This document shows positions 34,614 through 43,316 of a stretch of 64,000 nucleotides of DNA, in pieces; position 1 is the stretch's first letter; each line of letters begins with the position of its first letter. Source of the DNA: an uncultured Lachnospiraceae bacterium. GTDB taxonomy: Bacteria; Bacillota; Clostridia; Lachnospirales; Lachnospiraceae. Below the pieces are notes generated by a model that was not told the DNA's origin, searched no databases, and worked only from the letters and a program-made list of their open reading frames with translations. The DNA lies in the NCBI GenBank assembly GCA_934352055.1, contig CAKRJY010000003.1, forward strand, positions 124,001 to 188,000, given 5' to 3'. The position numbers and the translations under genes are program-made.

Positions 34614-36281
34614 TTATTCTGTTTCCTGTAACAAATGCATTTTCTTTGCCACAGCAATCAATGTAGTTCCTTTTGGCATACGCTGCAATTCAACCTCTGT
34701 TAGTCCTTTCATCAGAAGTAACAGGACAAAATAAACAACGACACCAATACAGATACTTACAATCACAGCAACGGCATTGGAATTTAAAATCTTATGCACA
34801 ATTTCATAGGATAAAAATACTCCAATTCCCATGACGATCGAAGCAAACAATGGAATAATATATGTTTTTTGTAGATCCTGCGTTGCTCCACTATAACGCC
34901 GTAATGCAATGTCATTTAAAATACAGACACACAATCCATAAATATTATTTGCAATCACTACAGCATAAATATTTAAATCAAAGAGTTCCATTAAAAGGAA
35001 TAAAGCAATCACATGAATCAACAGTGAAATAACGGCATTCACAACAGGTGTTCTCATGCGGTCAATTCCTTGCAACAAACCATTGGTCAGTGTAGATAAA
35101 CCAAACAAAGCGATGGATATCGTTCCTAACAACATAATCATCATTGTTGTTTTATCTCCATCATGGAACAAAAGCAAATTAAGTGGTCTTCCTAAAATTG
35201 CCATACCAATGGTGGATGGAATTGCAATCACCATGATAAATCGCGTTGCCAACGAAATTTGTCGGTTTACCGTATCATAATCTTTTGCATGATATGCGGT
35301 TGATAAGCTCGGTACGCTCGACGCTGCAAGCGATGATGCAATGGAGATAGGTACATTTGTCAAAACAATAAACTGTCCAGAATAAACGCCCCACCATTCA
35401 CTGATTTGTTTTGCTGAATATCCCTGTAAAGATGCAATGTTTTTAAATACACCCTGATCGATCAGTGTACTTACATTGTAAACAATGGTACTGAGCAAAA
35501 TCGGGAAAATCGTCAGTAAAAGCATTTTCAACACATGCGCATAGGATTCTTCCTGACGATGATGATCCCGCCGCATACGCTTTTTGAATCGTTTCCGATA
35601 AACCAGATAGACAAACAGAACAAACAAAAATGCCAAGAAAGCGCCGGCTGCTGTACCTAAAGTACCGCCTGCCGCACCATATGCAGCCGCATAACTATCC
35701 GGATCGCCTAAAACTGCGCCAACCTTTTTCCCGTAAGAAAACAACATGTAAGCGGCAACAACACTGACAATTGCATTTAGAATCTGCTCTGCCACCTGCG
35801 AAAAGGCACTTGGCATCATGGTATTTAAGCCTTGAAAAAAGCCACGAAAAACACCTAATAATGCAACAACAAATACTGTCGGTGCAAGGACCTTTAATGC
35901 GATGGCACTCAATGGTGTTTTTAAAAGCGTACCTGTGAAATAATCTGCTCCAAAATAAAGAAGCAATGCTCCTAATCCACCACTGACAATCGCAAATCCC
36001 AAAGCTCCCTTAAATACACGAAATGCATCTTTGGCTCTTCCATTTCCCATGCGGGATGCCACCAGTTTTGACACCGCAAGCGGTAAACTAAAGGATGACA
36101 TGATCAATATGATATTGTATATGCTATATGCCGTTCCATAATAATCGTTACCGGTCTTACCAATAATTGCCGTAAGTGGGATGCGATAAATAAGTCCCAC
36201 AATACGGCTGATAATAGACGCTATCGCAAGGATAGACCCCTGCATAATAAAACTGGCATCACTGTTCTTTGACTTACCCAA
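34614..36281 (-). CDS. SpoVB/MurJ-family polysaccharide flippase
   Basis: A 555-residue MOP-superfamily transporter with about 14 membrane segments. The N-terminal GSILAIASIISRIVGLIYRIPL and FSLPLAVSKLVA are typical of the Firmicutes SpoVB/YtgP group. YtgP is the Bacillus MurJ (lipid II flippase); SpoVB is needed for spore cortex. The two cannot be separated from sequence alone. The start is TTG 36281 with AGAGGT upstream, 17 bases after the DUF3048 gene. It probably shares a transcript with the BofC-like gene. Confidence 0.85.
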   Translation of the reverse strand: MGKSKNSDASFIMQGSILAIASIISRIVGLIYRIPLTAIIGKTGNDYYGTAYSIYNIILIMSSFSLPLAVSKLVASRMGNGRAKDAFRVFKGALGFAIVSGGLGALLLYFGADYFTGTLLKTPLSAIALKVLAPTVFVVALLGVFRGFFQGLNTMMPSAFSQVAEQILNAIVSVVAAYMLFSYGKKVGAVLGDPDSYAAAYGAAGGTLGTAAGAFLAFLFVLFVYLVYRKRFKKRMRRDHHRQEESYAHVLKMLLLTIFPILLSTIVYNVSTLIDQGVFKNIASLQGYSAKQISEWWGVYSGQFIVLTNVPISIASSLAASSVPSLSTAYHAKDYDTVNRQISLATRFIMVIAIPSTIGMAILGRPLNLLLFHDGDKTTMMIMLLGTISIALFGLSTLTNGLLQGIDRMRTPVVNAVISLLIHVIALFLLMELFDLNIYAVVIANNIYGLCVCILNDIALRRYSGATQDLQKTYIIPLFASIVMGIGVFLSYEIVHKILNSNAVAVIVSICIGVVVYFVLLLLMKGLTEVELQRMPKGTTLIAVAKKMHLLQETE

Positions 36282-36298
36282 TTTTTACCTCTTCACTG

Positions 36299-37393
36299 TT
36301 ACTTTGCCTGCGAAAATTCTTCCTCAGTCGCATAGAATTCTGAATCATCTGCATATTGATTCTGAATAATACATACCCATGTTTTTCCCTGATTTAAAAC
36401 TATTTCATTGCCATCTGCATCATAATAATGGGTAATACCATCATTTCCCTTCTTCCAGGTAATATCAATCATTTTACCCTGTGTAAAGAATTTGCCTTCA
36501 CCAGAACCGGAAACCGTGATATTTAAGTACTGTGTACCTTCATAAATACTATTGTTCACGTTCTGGAAAATAATATTCGATACTTCTACCTGTTTGCCGT
36601 CTACGGTATCAATCTGCTTGTCACCAAACTGGAAACGGGCATATGTCTTTGTATCTGCATTATAAATAAAATAAGGATGATTGTAGAAATAATAAGGCTT
36701 TACAACAGCACAATCTGTACCATTTTTTAATGTATTTGGCTTATCATCTTCTGCAAATGTATAATGACCTTCATAAGATGCATCATACTTTGTATCATAT
36801 CCTTTTTTTGCGATACCACTAGCGATACCTTCAGCACTTGTATATGCATTGTGTGGTGCTGGATGCTCGTTTGTTCTGTAGAACGTATCTCCCAAGGAAC
36901 CATCCAAGCCGCTCAAGTTGTCTACAATACCTGTTGCCAGCAATTGTTCTCCATGCACGCTTTGACCAAAATGAACATAAATTGCATCAAATTCTGCCGC
37001 AAACTCTGCATAATAAGGACGGCAGCTACGAACATTGCCAATCTGTGTCAGATCTGCATAGTCTTCATAAATAGCCATCATTCTGGTAATGGAACCCTCT
37101 ACCGGTGCTTCATATAACACGCCGGCTGAATTTATACCATACTGTGGCAATGCTTCCTTTGTGTTCTCTGTCATCACTGCAACAGCACGGCTTCTTCCGA
37201 TTTCCGGATCTACCCATTCTCCAGTCAGATAACTTTTAACCTGTCCATCGTGATTTACTTCTTCCTCTTTTGCTGCTGTCTGCTTTGGTGTCGTATCTGC
37301 TTTCTTCTGATGTGTGACAGCAAAGGCTACTGTACCACCTGTAAGCGCAACAACAACAGCGCAAATAATACCGATCCATGCTTTCTTAGACAT
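36299..37393 (-). CDS. DUF3048 (YerB-like) extracytoplasmic protein
   Basis: A 364-residue protein with an N-terminal signal anchor (AWIGIICAVVVALTGGTVAFAV, no lipobox cysteine), a charged spacer and two DUF3048 domains. NTKEALPQYGINSAGVLYEAPVEG.ITR and VRSCRPYYAEFAAEFDA.YVHFGQS lie in the first half; FQNVNNSIYEG and a GKTWVCIIQ end lie in the second. Bacillus YerB is the best known member; no function is established. Its start overlaps the ybeY end by 8 bases. Confidence 0.85.
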   Translation of the reverse strand: MSKKAWIGIICAVVVALTGGTVAFAVTHQKKADTTPKQTAAKEEEVNHDGQVKSYLTGEWVDPEIGRSRAVAVMTENTKEALPQYGINSAGVLYEAPVEGSITRMMAIYEDYADLTQIGNVRSCRPYYAEFAAEFDAIYVHFGQSVHGEQLLATGIVDNLSGLDGSLGDTFYRTNEHPAPHNAYTSAEGIASGIAKKGYDTKYDASYEGHYTFAEDDKPNTLKNGTDCAVVKPYYFYNHPYFIYNADTKTYARFQFGDKQIDTVDGKQVEVSNIIFQNVNNSIYEGTQYLNITVSGSGEGKFFTQGKMIDITWKKGNDGITHYYDADGNEIVLNQGKTWVCIIQNQYADDSEFYATEEEFSQAK

Positions 37394-37889
37394 TTTTTTC
37401 TTCCTCCCTCGTAATATGTAATAAATCTAAGATATAAGATTGTCTTTCTTCCATAATCGAAGCTTCTTCCGGGCTCATATGATCATAGCCCATCAAATGT
37501 AACATACTATGCGCAATCAAAAAAGCGTATTCTCTCTTAAAAGAATGGCCATATTCTTTTGCCTGCGCCATGACATGTTCTACGGAAATCACAATATCTC
37601 CTAAAATCAATTCCTCATTCTCAGAAACTGCTGATAAATCGAGCAATGAGAAATCCCCCGGTGCCGGATAATCCATCATCGGAAAAGATAAAACATCGGT
37701 AGAACGGTCAATTTCACGAAACTGCTGATTTAACGTATGAATTTCTTCATCATTTGTAAGTACAAGACTCACTTCTACATCATACGGAAAATTTTCCACT
37801 TCCAGTGCCTGCGCAATCACATCTTCTGCCACTTTACGATAATCAAAGGTAAATGGTACCGCTACCTCTTCTTCCAATAATAATGTCAT
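37386..37889 (-). CDS. ybeY: Endoribonuclease YbeY
   Basis: A 167-residue YbeY. AHSMLHLMGYDH carries the three zinc-binding histidines (H-x3-H-x5-H), preceded by the STDVLSFPM motif and GDIVIS. YbeY processes the 3' end of 16S rRNA and takes part in ribosome quality control. Its start overlaps the upstream HD-like gene by 4 bases. phoH, a pgpH-like gene and ybeY have the same order as phoH-yqfF-yqfG in Bacillus. Confidence 0.96.
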   Translation of the reverse strand: MTLLLEEEVAVPFTFDYRKVAEDVIAQALEVENFPYDVEVSLVLTNDEEIHTLNQQFREIDRSTDVLSFPMMDYPAPGDFSLLDLSAVSENEELILGDIVISVEHVMAQAKEYGHSFKREYAFLIAHSMLHLMGYDHMSPEEASIMEERQSYILDLLHITREEEKNV

Positions 37890-39085
37890 AACAACGAATC
37901 CTCCCGGACTAATTTTTCTCGGATATGCAAAAACTGATTGATACTGATGCCTGCTTCATCATACATACCTTTTTGCGATAATTCATTCAACGTCTGATAT
38001 ATTACCATATCTTGGTTCCATGTGCTAGACATTGTATCCTGATCTAACAATTCAATCTTTGTCACTAATGCATCTACCATATGTACAATGGCAGATTCCG
38101 GGGTCTGCGGCAGTCGAAGAACACCACCATATTCTTCCATAATGGCCATCACATCCATCGGAAAACAATGATTGTTTGCTAGACGAAGTGCATTATCAAT
38201 CTCCGGTTCCCCTTCCATTTTACCCAGCCGATAATAAAAACCGGCCATCATGGCACATGGCACGTCCGCTCCAATTTCATCTGCACATACGCCTGCGAGT
38301 CTGGAAACTCTTTTTCCATGATTATACTCTGCCAAGGAATAATGGCGAATATCCTGTACAAGCGGATATGTATCTTCCAAAAAGTACGCGTAACTTTTTT
38401 CCAATTCCAATTGGTTTCTTTGTAACAACCAAGGTACAACGGTAACAAGCAAAAGACTATAGAGGATACCATCCCCCAATCCAAATAAAACCTGTTGCAT
38501 GGTTATCGCATGGTTTGCCAGATAATAAAAAATAACCGGTAATAGAAATCCCAACAAAAAATATATGACATGTATGCCAATCAAAATATCTTTTTGCTTT
38601 TCTTTAAGATAATCTGCTAATAAAACGCCGCATATAAACAATAGTCCATAGCAAACCACCTCATAAAGACTGCTGCTTCGTGTAATAGAATATAGAAGCA
38701 GCATGACCATGCCTACCCCAATCGCTAATCCTTCATCCATTGACGGGTACAAAAACACACCAATCAGTAACATAGGTGCAAAACATGCAGGACAAAACAT
38801 GCCCAGAAGCATCACGCACCAAGCAAGTACAAACGATAAAAATACTTTTTTATAATTTGCAGAATGCTTTTGCGGCAGCTTCCCCGACAAACGATGTTTT
38901 AACAGCGCCAAAACGAACACAAGACAAAAAACAATATCTATGATGCATAGGCAAAATAACCTATCCAGAAGCATTTCCTGTCCAACACACAGCCCTGCTT
39001 CACCAAGTAAAAAGAGTACAAAAACACCTATGCTATATGCCAGTCTTTTACTGGAAATACTATTTTCTTCCACGGTCTTTTCCAT
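37886..39085 (-). CDS. Degenerate PgpH-like membrane protein (HD dyad lost)
   Basis: A 399-residue protein in the pgpH position between phoH and ybeY. Seven or so membrane segments cover about 15-220, and a cytoplasmic HD-like region covers about 245-350. In PgpH this region hydrolyses c-di-AMP and has the pattern YxH...LYHDIGKM. Here the first histidine is kept (EYNHGKRVSRLAG) but the HD dyad reads YYRLGKM: Tyr and Arg replace His and Asp (38228-38233). The large extracytoplasmic 7TMR-HDED domain of PgpH is also missing. It is probably a non-catalytic relative. ATG 39085 lies inside the end of phoH; an upstream frame extension (39196) is rejected. Confidence 0.7.
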   Translation of the reverse strand: MEKTVEENSISSKRLAYSIGVFVLFLLGEAGLCVGQEMLLDRLFCLCIIDIVFCLVFVLALLKHRLSGKLPQKHSANYKKVFLSFVLAWCVMLLGMFCPACFAPMLLIGVFLYPSMDEGLAIGVGMVMLLLYSITRSSSLYEVVCYGLLFICGVLLADYLKEKQKDILIGIHVIYFLLGFLLPVIFYYLANHAITMQQVLFGLGDGILYSLLLVTVVPWLLQRNQLELEKSYAYFLEDTYPLVQDIRHYSLAEYNHGKRVSRLAGVCADEIGADVPCAMMAGFYYRLGKMEGEPEIDNALRLANNHCFPMDVMAIMEEYGGVLRLPQTPESAIVHMVDALVTKIELLDQDTMSSTWNQDMVIYQTLNELSQKGMYDEAGISINQFLHIREKLVREDSLL

Positions 39086-40082
39086 GTGTCTTTCCAACCT
39101 TTTTCTTTTTGTCTTTTGTTTCTTCTTTTTTCTCATATACTTCATATGCATGCACAATTTTTTGCACAAGTGGATGACGCACAACGTCTGCCCCACTCAA
39201 CTTGCATATACGAATTTCCGGCACAGAACGAAGCACTTCAACAGCTACATCCAAGCCTGATTTTACATTCATCGGAAGATCTTTTTGTGTCGCATCTCCC
39301 GTAATTACCGCTTTAGAGCCAAAACCAATACGCGTCAGAAACATTTTCATCTGTGCCGGCGTTGTGTTTTGTGCTTCATCTAAAATAATAAAAGCATTGT
39401 CCAACGTTCTGCCTCGCATATAAGCTAGCGGTGCCACTTCAATCAGCCCCTTTTCCATATTGCGTGCAAAACTTTCTGCTCCCATAATCTGATACAGTGC
39501 ATCATAAAGCGGTCGCAAATATGGATCCACCTTACTTTGCATATCACCTGGTAAGAACCCCAGTTTTTCCCCTGCCTCTATCGCCGGACGCGTCAAAATA
39601 ATACGACTTACTTCTTCACGTTGAAATGCGGTGATTGCCATCGCCATTGCCAGATATGTCTTTCCCGTTCCTGCCGGTCCGATACCAAAGGTAATCATTT
39701 CTTCACGAATGGCATCCACATATGCCTTTTGTCCGATTGTTTTCGGTTTGATCGGTTTTCCGGATGTTGTATGGCAAATACAATCATCCACCAGATTTTC
39801 CACTGCCTTTGTTGGTAGCTTTTGTTTTGCAAGTCCTAACAGATAATTGACCTGTTGTGTTGTAATGATTTCCTTCTTTTGCGAAAGCGCATACAAACGT
39901 TCCATAACCTCGGATGCGCATTTTATATTTTCTTCACTTCCGATTACTTTTAATGTATCATCTCTTGTAATAAACGTAACCGATAATTCCTGCTCTATGA
40001 TTTTTATATTGGCATCAAACTGACCAAAAATATTTTCCAAATGATCTGCCGGTATCGCAAGAATACATTCTTTATCACTCAT
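39060..40082 (-). CDS. phoH: PhoH family ATPase
   Basis: A 340-residue PhoH. The Walker A GPAGTGKTYLAMAMA, the Walker B AFIILDEAQNTT, and GPAIEAGEKLGFLPGD- and GFGSKAVITGD-type segments are present. An N-terminal KH-like/PhoH-N region precedes them and a basic tail (KKKVGKTHGKDRGRK) ends it. PhoH is a cytoplasmic ATPase linked with RNA metabolism in the YbeY neighbourhood; its exact activity is not settled. It overlaps yqfD by 8 bases. Confidence 0.94.
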   Translation of the reverse strand: MSDKECILAIPADHLENIFGQFDANIKIIEQELSVTFITRDDTLKVIGSEENIKCASEVMERLYALSQKKEIITTQQVNYLLGLAKQKLPTKAVENLVDDCICHTTSGKPIKPKTIGQKAYVDAIREEMITFGIGPAGTGKTYLAMAMAITAFQREEVSRIILTRPAIEAGEKLGFLPGDMQSKVDPYLRPLYDALYQIMGAESFARNMEKGLIEVAPLAYMRGRTLDNAFIILDEAQNTTPAQMKMFLTRIGFGSKAVITGDATQKDLPMNVKSGLDVAVEVLRSVPEIRICKLSGADVVRHPLVQKIVHAYEVYEKKEETKDKKKKVGKTHGKDRGRK

Positions 40083-41310
40083 TTACTATTTCCTTTATCA
40101 AAGATATTTCCGGTAATTCTGTCATACGTTTCTCCGATGCTGACACGCGAAGCAAAAGCGTCCCTTGCATTACGCATGAATCACTACCATATTCCATAAT
40201 AACATTTTTATCCACAATTTGAATACCTTTTTCCTGAAAGTTTTTATTCAGGTCGAAAAGGTGCTTTTGCATGATATCCTGCATTTCTTTTTTTGAATGT
40301 GTCGACTGTTGCAATATATAAGATTTTTCTGTCAAATGGTTACAATATATGGGCAGTGGCAATACGCCACCAAATCGCAATTGTTTCACCTTTGTCATGG
40401 TTGTGTGTGTTGTTCTCCCAAGCATATAGGGAATCAGATTCAAATTACTATGATTTGTTCCAATGATGATATATTCCCGCTGTTCTCCGGTTGCAATTCT
40501 TTTTTCATATGCCAGTTTCTCTTCATAGGAAAATTCATAACTTCCTAAAATCTGTACATCCCCATCTGCATTTTTATTGATATATTGTAAAATCTGATCC
40601 CCGGTATCATTTAATATAGGGATCCAGCCATAAACTAGAACATCCCCTTTTTTTACAGAATCTCCCTGCTTTACAGCAGCAGTTCCATCACGCACATAAA
40701 TCGTATCCACAATGCCGTCGATCGGCGCTAGTAAATCCATTCCTTCTGTCATTTGGTCTTCTGATGCAACGCTTTCTTCTATTTGTTCTTTGATTGCAAT
40801 ATGCAGTGTTGATCCTTTGAAGTGCGCTGATACCCAGATCATCTGCGGAAAATCCTGCAATAACTGTTTTTCCAGCATATCTGTATCTATGCTCGTCTTT
40901 TTCGCTCCAATCCCCTGCTCATTTTCGCTCAAATATTTTGTAATCGTTTCCTCTGTAAGTGATGCATTTCCGTGAATCTGTACCGTCCATATAAATCCGG
41001 AAAGATAAAACAGTAAAAAAAGCATTGCAAGAATGCCAACTGCATAACCTGCTTTTTGACGATGTTTATGATAAAGAAAAGGGAGTCCGATTTTCTTACG
41101 AATTGTTATTTTTGTTCTTGTTTTATGCAAAATATCATGCAATTTCCATACATCACACCCATATAACTTAGCTTGCATATGTTCTGCATCTTTACTAACG
41201 ACATCCCATAAAAAAATCCCCCGACTAATGCATATTCTGATCAGACGGGGTAACTCATCTCCTGTAAGCAAAACACAAACGTAGCCTTTCAAAAAACGAA
41301 ATACATTCAA
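40075..41310 (-). CDS. yqfD: Sporulation protein YqfD
   Basis: A 411-residue YqfD. An N-terminal soluble domain of about 90 residues, one membrane segment (AGYAVGILAMLFLLFYLSGFIW) and a large extracytoplasmic domain match the family; VQIHGNASLTEETI and LLAPIDGIVDTIYVRDGTAAVKQGD are recognisable. Bacillus yqfD is expressed in the mother cell and affects sporulation. The start is TTG 41310 overlapping the yqfC stop, with AAAGGA upstream, so the two are coupled. Confidence 0.9.
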   Translation of the reverse strand: MNVFRFLKGYVCVLLTGDELPRLIRICISRGIFLWDVVSKDAEHMQAKLYGCDVWKLHDILHKTRTKITIRKKIGLPFLYHKHRQKAGYAVGILAMLFLLFYLSGFIWTVQIHGNASLTEETITKYLSENEQGIGAKKTSIDTDMLEKQLLQDFPQMIWVSAHFKGSTLHIAIKEQIEESVASEDQMTEGMDLLAPIDGIVDTIYVRDGTAAVKQGDSVKKGDVLVYGWIPILNDTGDQILQYINKNADGDVQILGSYEFSYEEKLAYEKRIATGEQREYIIIGTNHSNLNLIPYMLGRTTHTTMTKVKQLRFGGVLPLPIYCNHLTEKSYILQQSTHSKKEMQDIMQKHLFDLNKNFQEKGIQIVDKNVIMEYGSDSCVMQGTLLLRVSASEKRMTELPEISLIKEIVNE

Positions 41311-41597
41311 TGATTTTTTTCCTTTACTTCAATTTTTTCAATATCGCCAGCAATTCTCATCTCTGTTCGCGTGTAATAACGAATTCTAAGATGTTCTCCA
41401 ATAATACTGATTTCCTCCTCCTTGGATTGCACAACAATCAGTTTATCATGATACTCTATTAATCCTTTATAGTTTTCTATCAATGCATTGCGATTTCCCA
41501 GCAAGGTCAGTTGAATCATTCCGATCATCAGTGGATTTTCCAACGGTTCTTCCCGTCCCAAAAGATTGCCAATTATCTTATCATTATTTTTCATCAT
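41307..41597 (-). CDS. yqfC: Sporulation protein YqfC
   Basis: A 96-residue YabP/YqfC-family protein: PLMIGMIQLTLLGNRNALIENYKGLIEYHDKLIVVQ and the ending HLRIRYYTRTEMRIAGDIE. It is associated with sporulation and lies upstream of yqfD in Bacillus as here. No Shine-Dalgarno is visible before ATG 41597. A sporulation-type -10 ends 6 bases upstream, so the transcript may be nearly leaderless. Confidence 0.88.
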   Translation of the reverse strand: MMKNNDKIIGNLLGREEPLENPLMIGMIQLTLLGNRNALIENYKGLIEYHDKLIVVQSKEEEISIIGEHLRIRYYTRTEMRIAGDIEKIEVKEKNH

Positions 41598-41602
41598 ATT
41601 TT

Positions 41603-41629
41603 ACTATATGAAAAATTCTTCTGTATATA
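41603..41629 (-). promoter_or_regulatory. Candidate sigma-E-type promoter of yqfC-yqfD
   Basis: Read leftward, TATATA (41624-41629) is 13 bases before CATATAGT (41603-41610), which resembles the mother-cell sigma-E -10 (CATACANT) with a slightly short spacer. The position just before yqfC fits the known mother-cell expression of yqfCD. Confidence 0.35.
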
Positions 41630-41646
41630 ACCATGTAAAGCAATTT

Positions 41647-42126
41647 CTATTTATGGTATGGTTCCCCTCGCATGATTCGATAACTACGATAAATCTGTTC
41701 CAATAAAATCACACGCATCAGTTGATGCGGAAATGTCATTTTTGAAAAACTAAGGGCATAATCACTTCGCTTCAGGATTGCAGTGTCTAAGCCAATAGAA
41801 CCACCAATCACAAAAACAATATTTGAATTTCCCATCACACCAAGACGATTCATTTCCCTGGATAAACCCTCGGAATCAAGCATTTTCCCGCCAATTTCTA
41901 ACGTGATACAATAGTCCGTATCCTTGATATGTTTCAGCAGTCGCTCGCCTTCTTTTTTTCGAATCAGATCACACTCTGCTTCCGATGCGTTTTCTTTTGT
42001 TTTTTCATCTGCGACTTCAATCACTTGTAATTTACAATAACGACTCAGCCGCTTGCTATATTCTGCAATAGCATCACGAAAGTATTTTTCCTTAATTTGT
42101 CCAACACATAAAATCGTTATATTCAT
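41647..42126 (-). CDS. rlmH: 23S rRNA pseudouridine-1915 N3-methyltransferase RlmH
   Basis: A 159-residue SPOUT methyltransferase with the trefoil-knot motifs FVIGGSIGLD, LSFSKMTFPHQL.RVILLEQIYR and the C-terminal GEPYHK. It methylates the pseudouridine at 1915 (helix 69) of 70S ribosomes. It lies 49 bases from yqfC and 23 bases after the zinc-ribbon/TPR gene. Confidence 0.96.
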   Translation of the reverse strand: MNITILCVGQIKEKYFRDAIAEYSKRLSRYCKLQVIEVADEKTKENASEAECDLIRKKEGERLLKHIKDTDYCITLEIGGKMLDSEGLSREMNRLGVMGNSNIVFVIGGSIGLDTAILKRSDYALSFSKMTFPHQLMRVILLEQIYRSYRIMRGEPYHK

Positions 42127-42149
42127 AGATTTTTCCTTAATACTTTTTC

Positions 42150-43307
42150 CTATTGTGGAATATATTTATAATTATACTCAGAAACACTACTTGTCTTACC
42201 GTGTTTATCAACCAGAAGCAACGATAAAATATTATTTCCTTCCATCATATCAATCGGAGCCGTATACTTTGCAGACGATTGCGTAGGTGTCGTTCCATCC
42301 CATGTATAATATACACTCGCACCTTCAGGCACTTCCACCGTAATGGTCGTTGGGGTGGTAAAACTTCCCCCCGCCGGTATTACAACCGGAGCTTCTGGGT
42401 CTGCATAAGAAATCTTATATCTCTTTGCAATAACTTCACTGACTTTTTCACCATCTTCACACACCGCCTGTACCGTTGTTGTACCTTCTTTCAACGTGAA
42501 TGGTTCGGTATAAAGAATTCCCCCTTCTGTCGGATCACTTCCATCTAAGGTATAATAGATTTTTCCTGTTTTCGCATGTAATTCTACAATGACATCATCA
42601 TCATACTTACCACCGTCCACTGAAAACACCGGTGCTGACACCAAATGATCGTTAAACAAATCTATGATTTTTTGATTTGTCACCTGTGCCTGCAAAAAAT
42701 CCAGCTTATCATAAGATTCTGTCGTCAGGTACAGTACAATCAATGACTTATACGCAGATACATTATCGGAATCTTTTTCTATAACAGATAACAGTAGTTC
42801 TTCCGCCTTATCATATTCTGTCAGCTTCATATAATCATTGGCAGCAAGTATTTTTGCTTTCGCCTTGGCATCATTTTTTTTGATTGCACGGTTGTAATAT
42901 GTCAAAGCTTCTGTATATTCTTCTTTTGTATCGGCAGCTTTTCCCTTTGCCACATAATGATCATACGATGTCAAATACAGTACAAGAAAAACAATAAGTA
43001 TCACCACTGCGATTATGCCTGCTATGATGCCACCTCTTGCTTTTTTATTTTTCCAAAGCGCAGCAAAACCATTTTGTTTCTTTACGCTCTCTTTTCCTGC
43101 ACGATTTGACGTATTTTTTTCACTTTTTACTGCTTTGTCTTCTGAGGTTTTTGATTCCTGTTTTGCATTTTGCTGCTCATCTAACAACGATACCAAAAAA
43201 TCATCTTCTAAAATATTATAATCCGGAACCATCTGTACCGGTTCACCACATTTTTTGCAAAATACACTGCCTGTTTCAATATCAGCACCACATTTACTGC
43301 ACTTCAT
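42150..43307 (-). CDS. Zinc-ribbon, single-pass, TPR and chitobiase-like C-terminal-domain protein
   Basis: About 385 residues. An N-terminal zinc ribbon (CSKCGADIETGSVFCKKCG) is followed by a charged linker, one membrane segment (GGIIAGIIAVVILIVFLVLY, about 95-115), TPR-like helices (about 120-205) and two beta-sandwich repeats of the CHB_HEX_C type (YYTLDGSDPTEGGILY and YYTWDGTTPTQSSAKY). Since the ribbon is cytoplasmic and the repeats extracytoplasmic, it may link a cytoplasmic signal to the wall. I do not know a named family member. ATG 43307 has AGGAG 6 bases upstream. Confidence 0.72.
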   Translation of the reverse strand: MKCSKCGADIETGSVFCKKCGEPVQMVPDYNILEDDFLVSLLDEQQNAKQESKTSEDKAVKSEKNTSNRAGKESVKKQNGFAALWKNKKARGGIIAGIIAVVILIVFLVLYLTSYDHYVAKGKAADTKEEYTEALTYYNRAIKKNDAKAKAKILAANDYMKLTEYDKAEELLLSVIEKDSDNVSAYKSLIVLYLTTESYDKLDFLQAQVTNQKIIDLFNDHLVSAPVFSVDGGKYDDDVIVELHAKTGKIYYTLDGSDPTEGGILYTEPFTLKEGTTTVQAVCEDGEKVSEVIAKRYKISYADPEAPVVIPAGGSFTTPTTITVEVPEGASVYYTWDGTTPTQSSAKYTAPIDMMEGNNILSLLLVDKHGKTSSVSEYNYKYIPQ

Positions 43308-43316
43308 CGTCATCTC

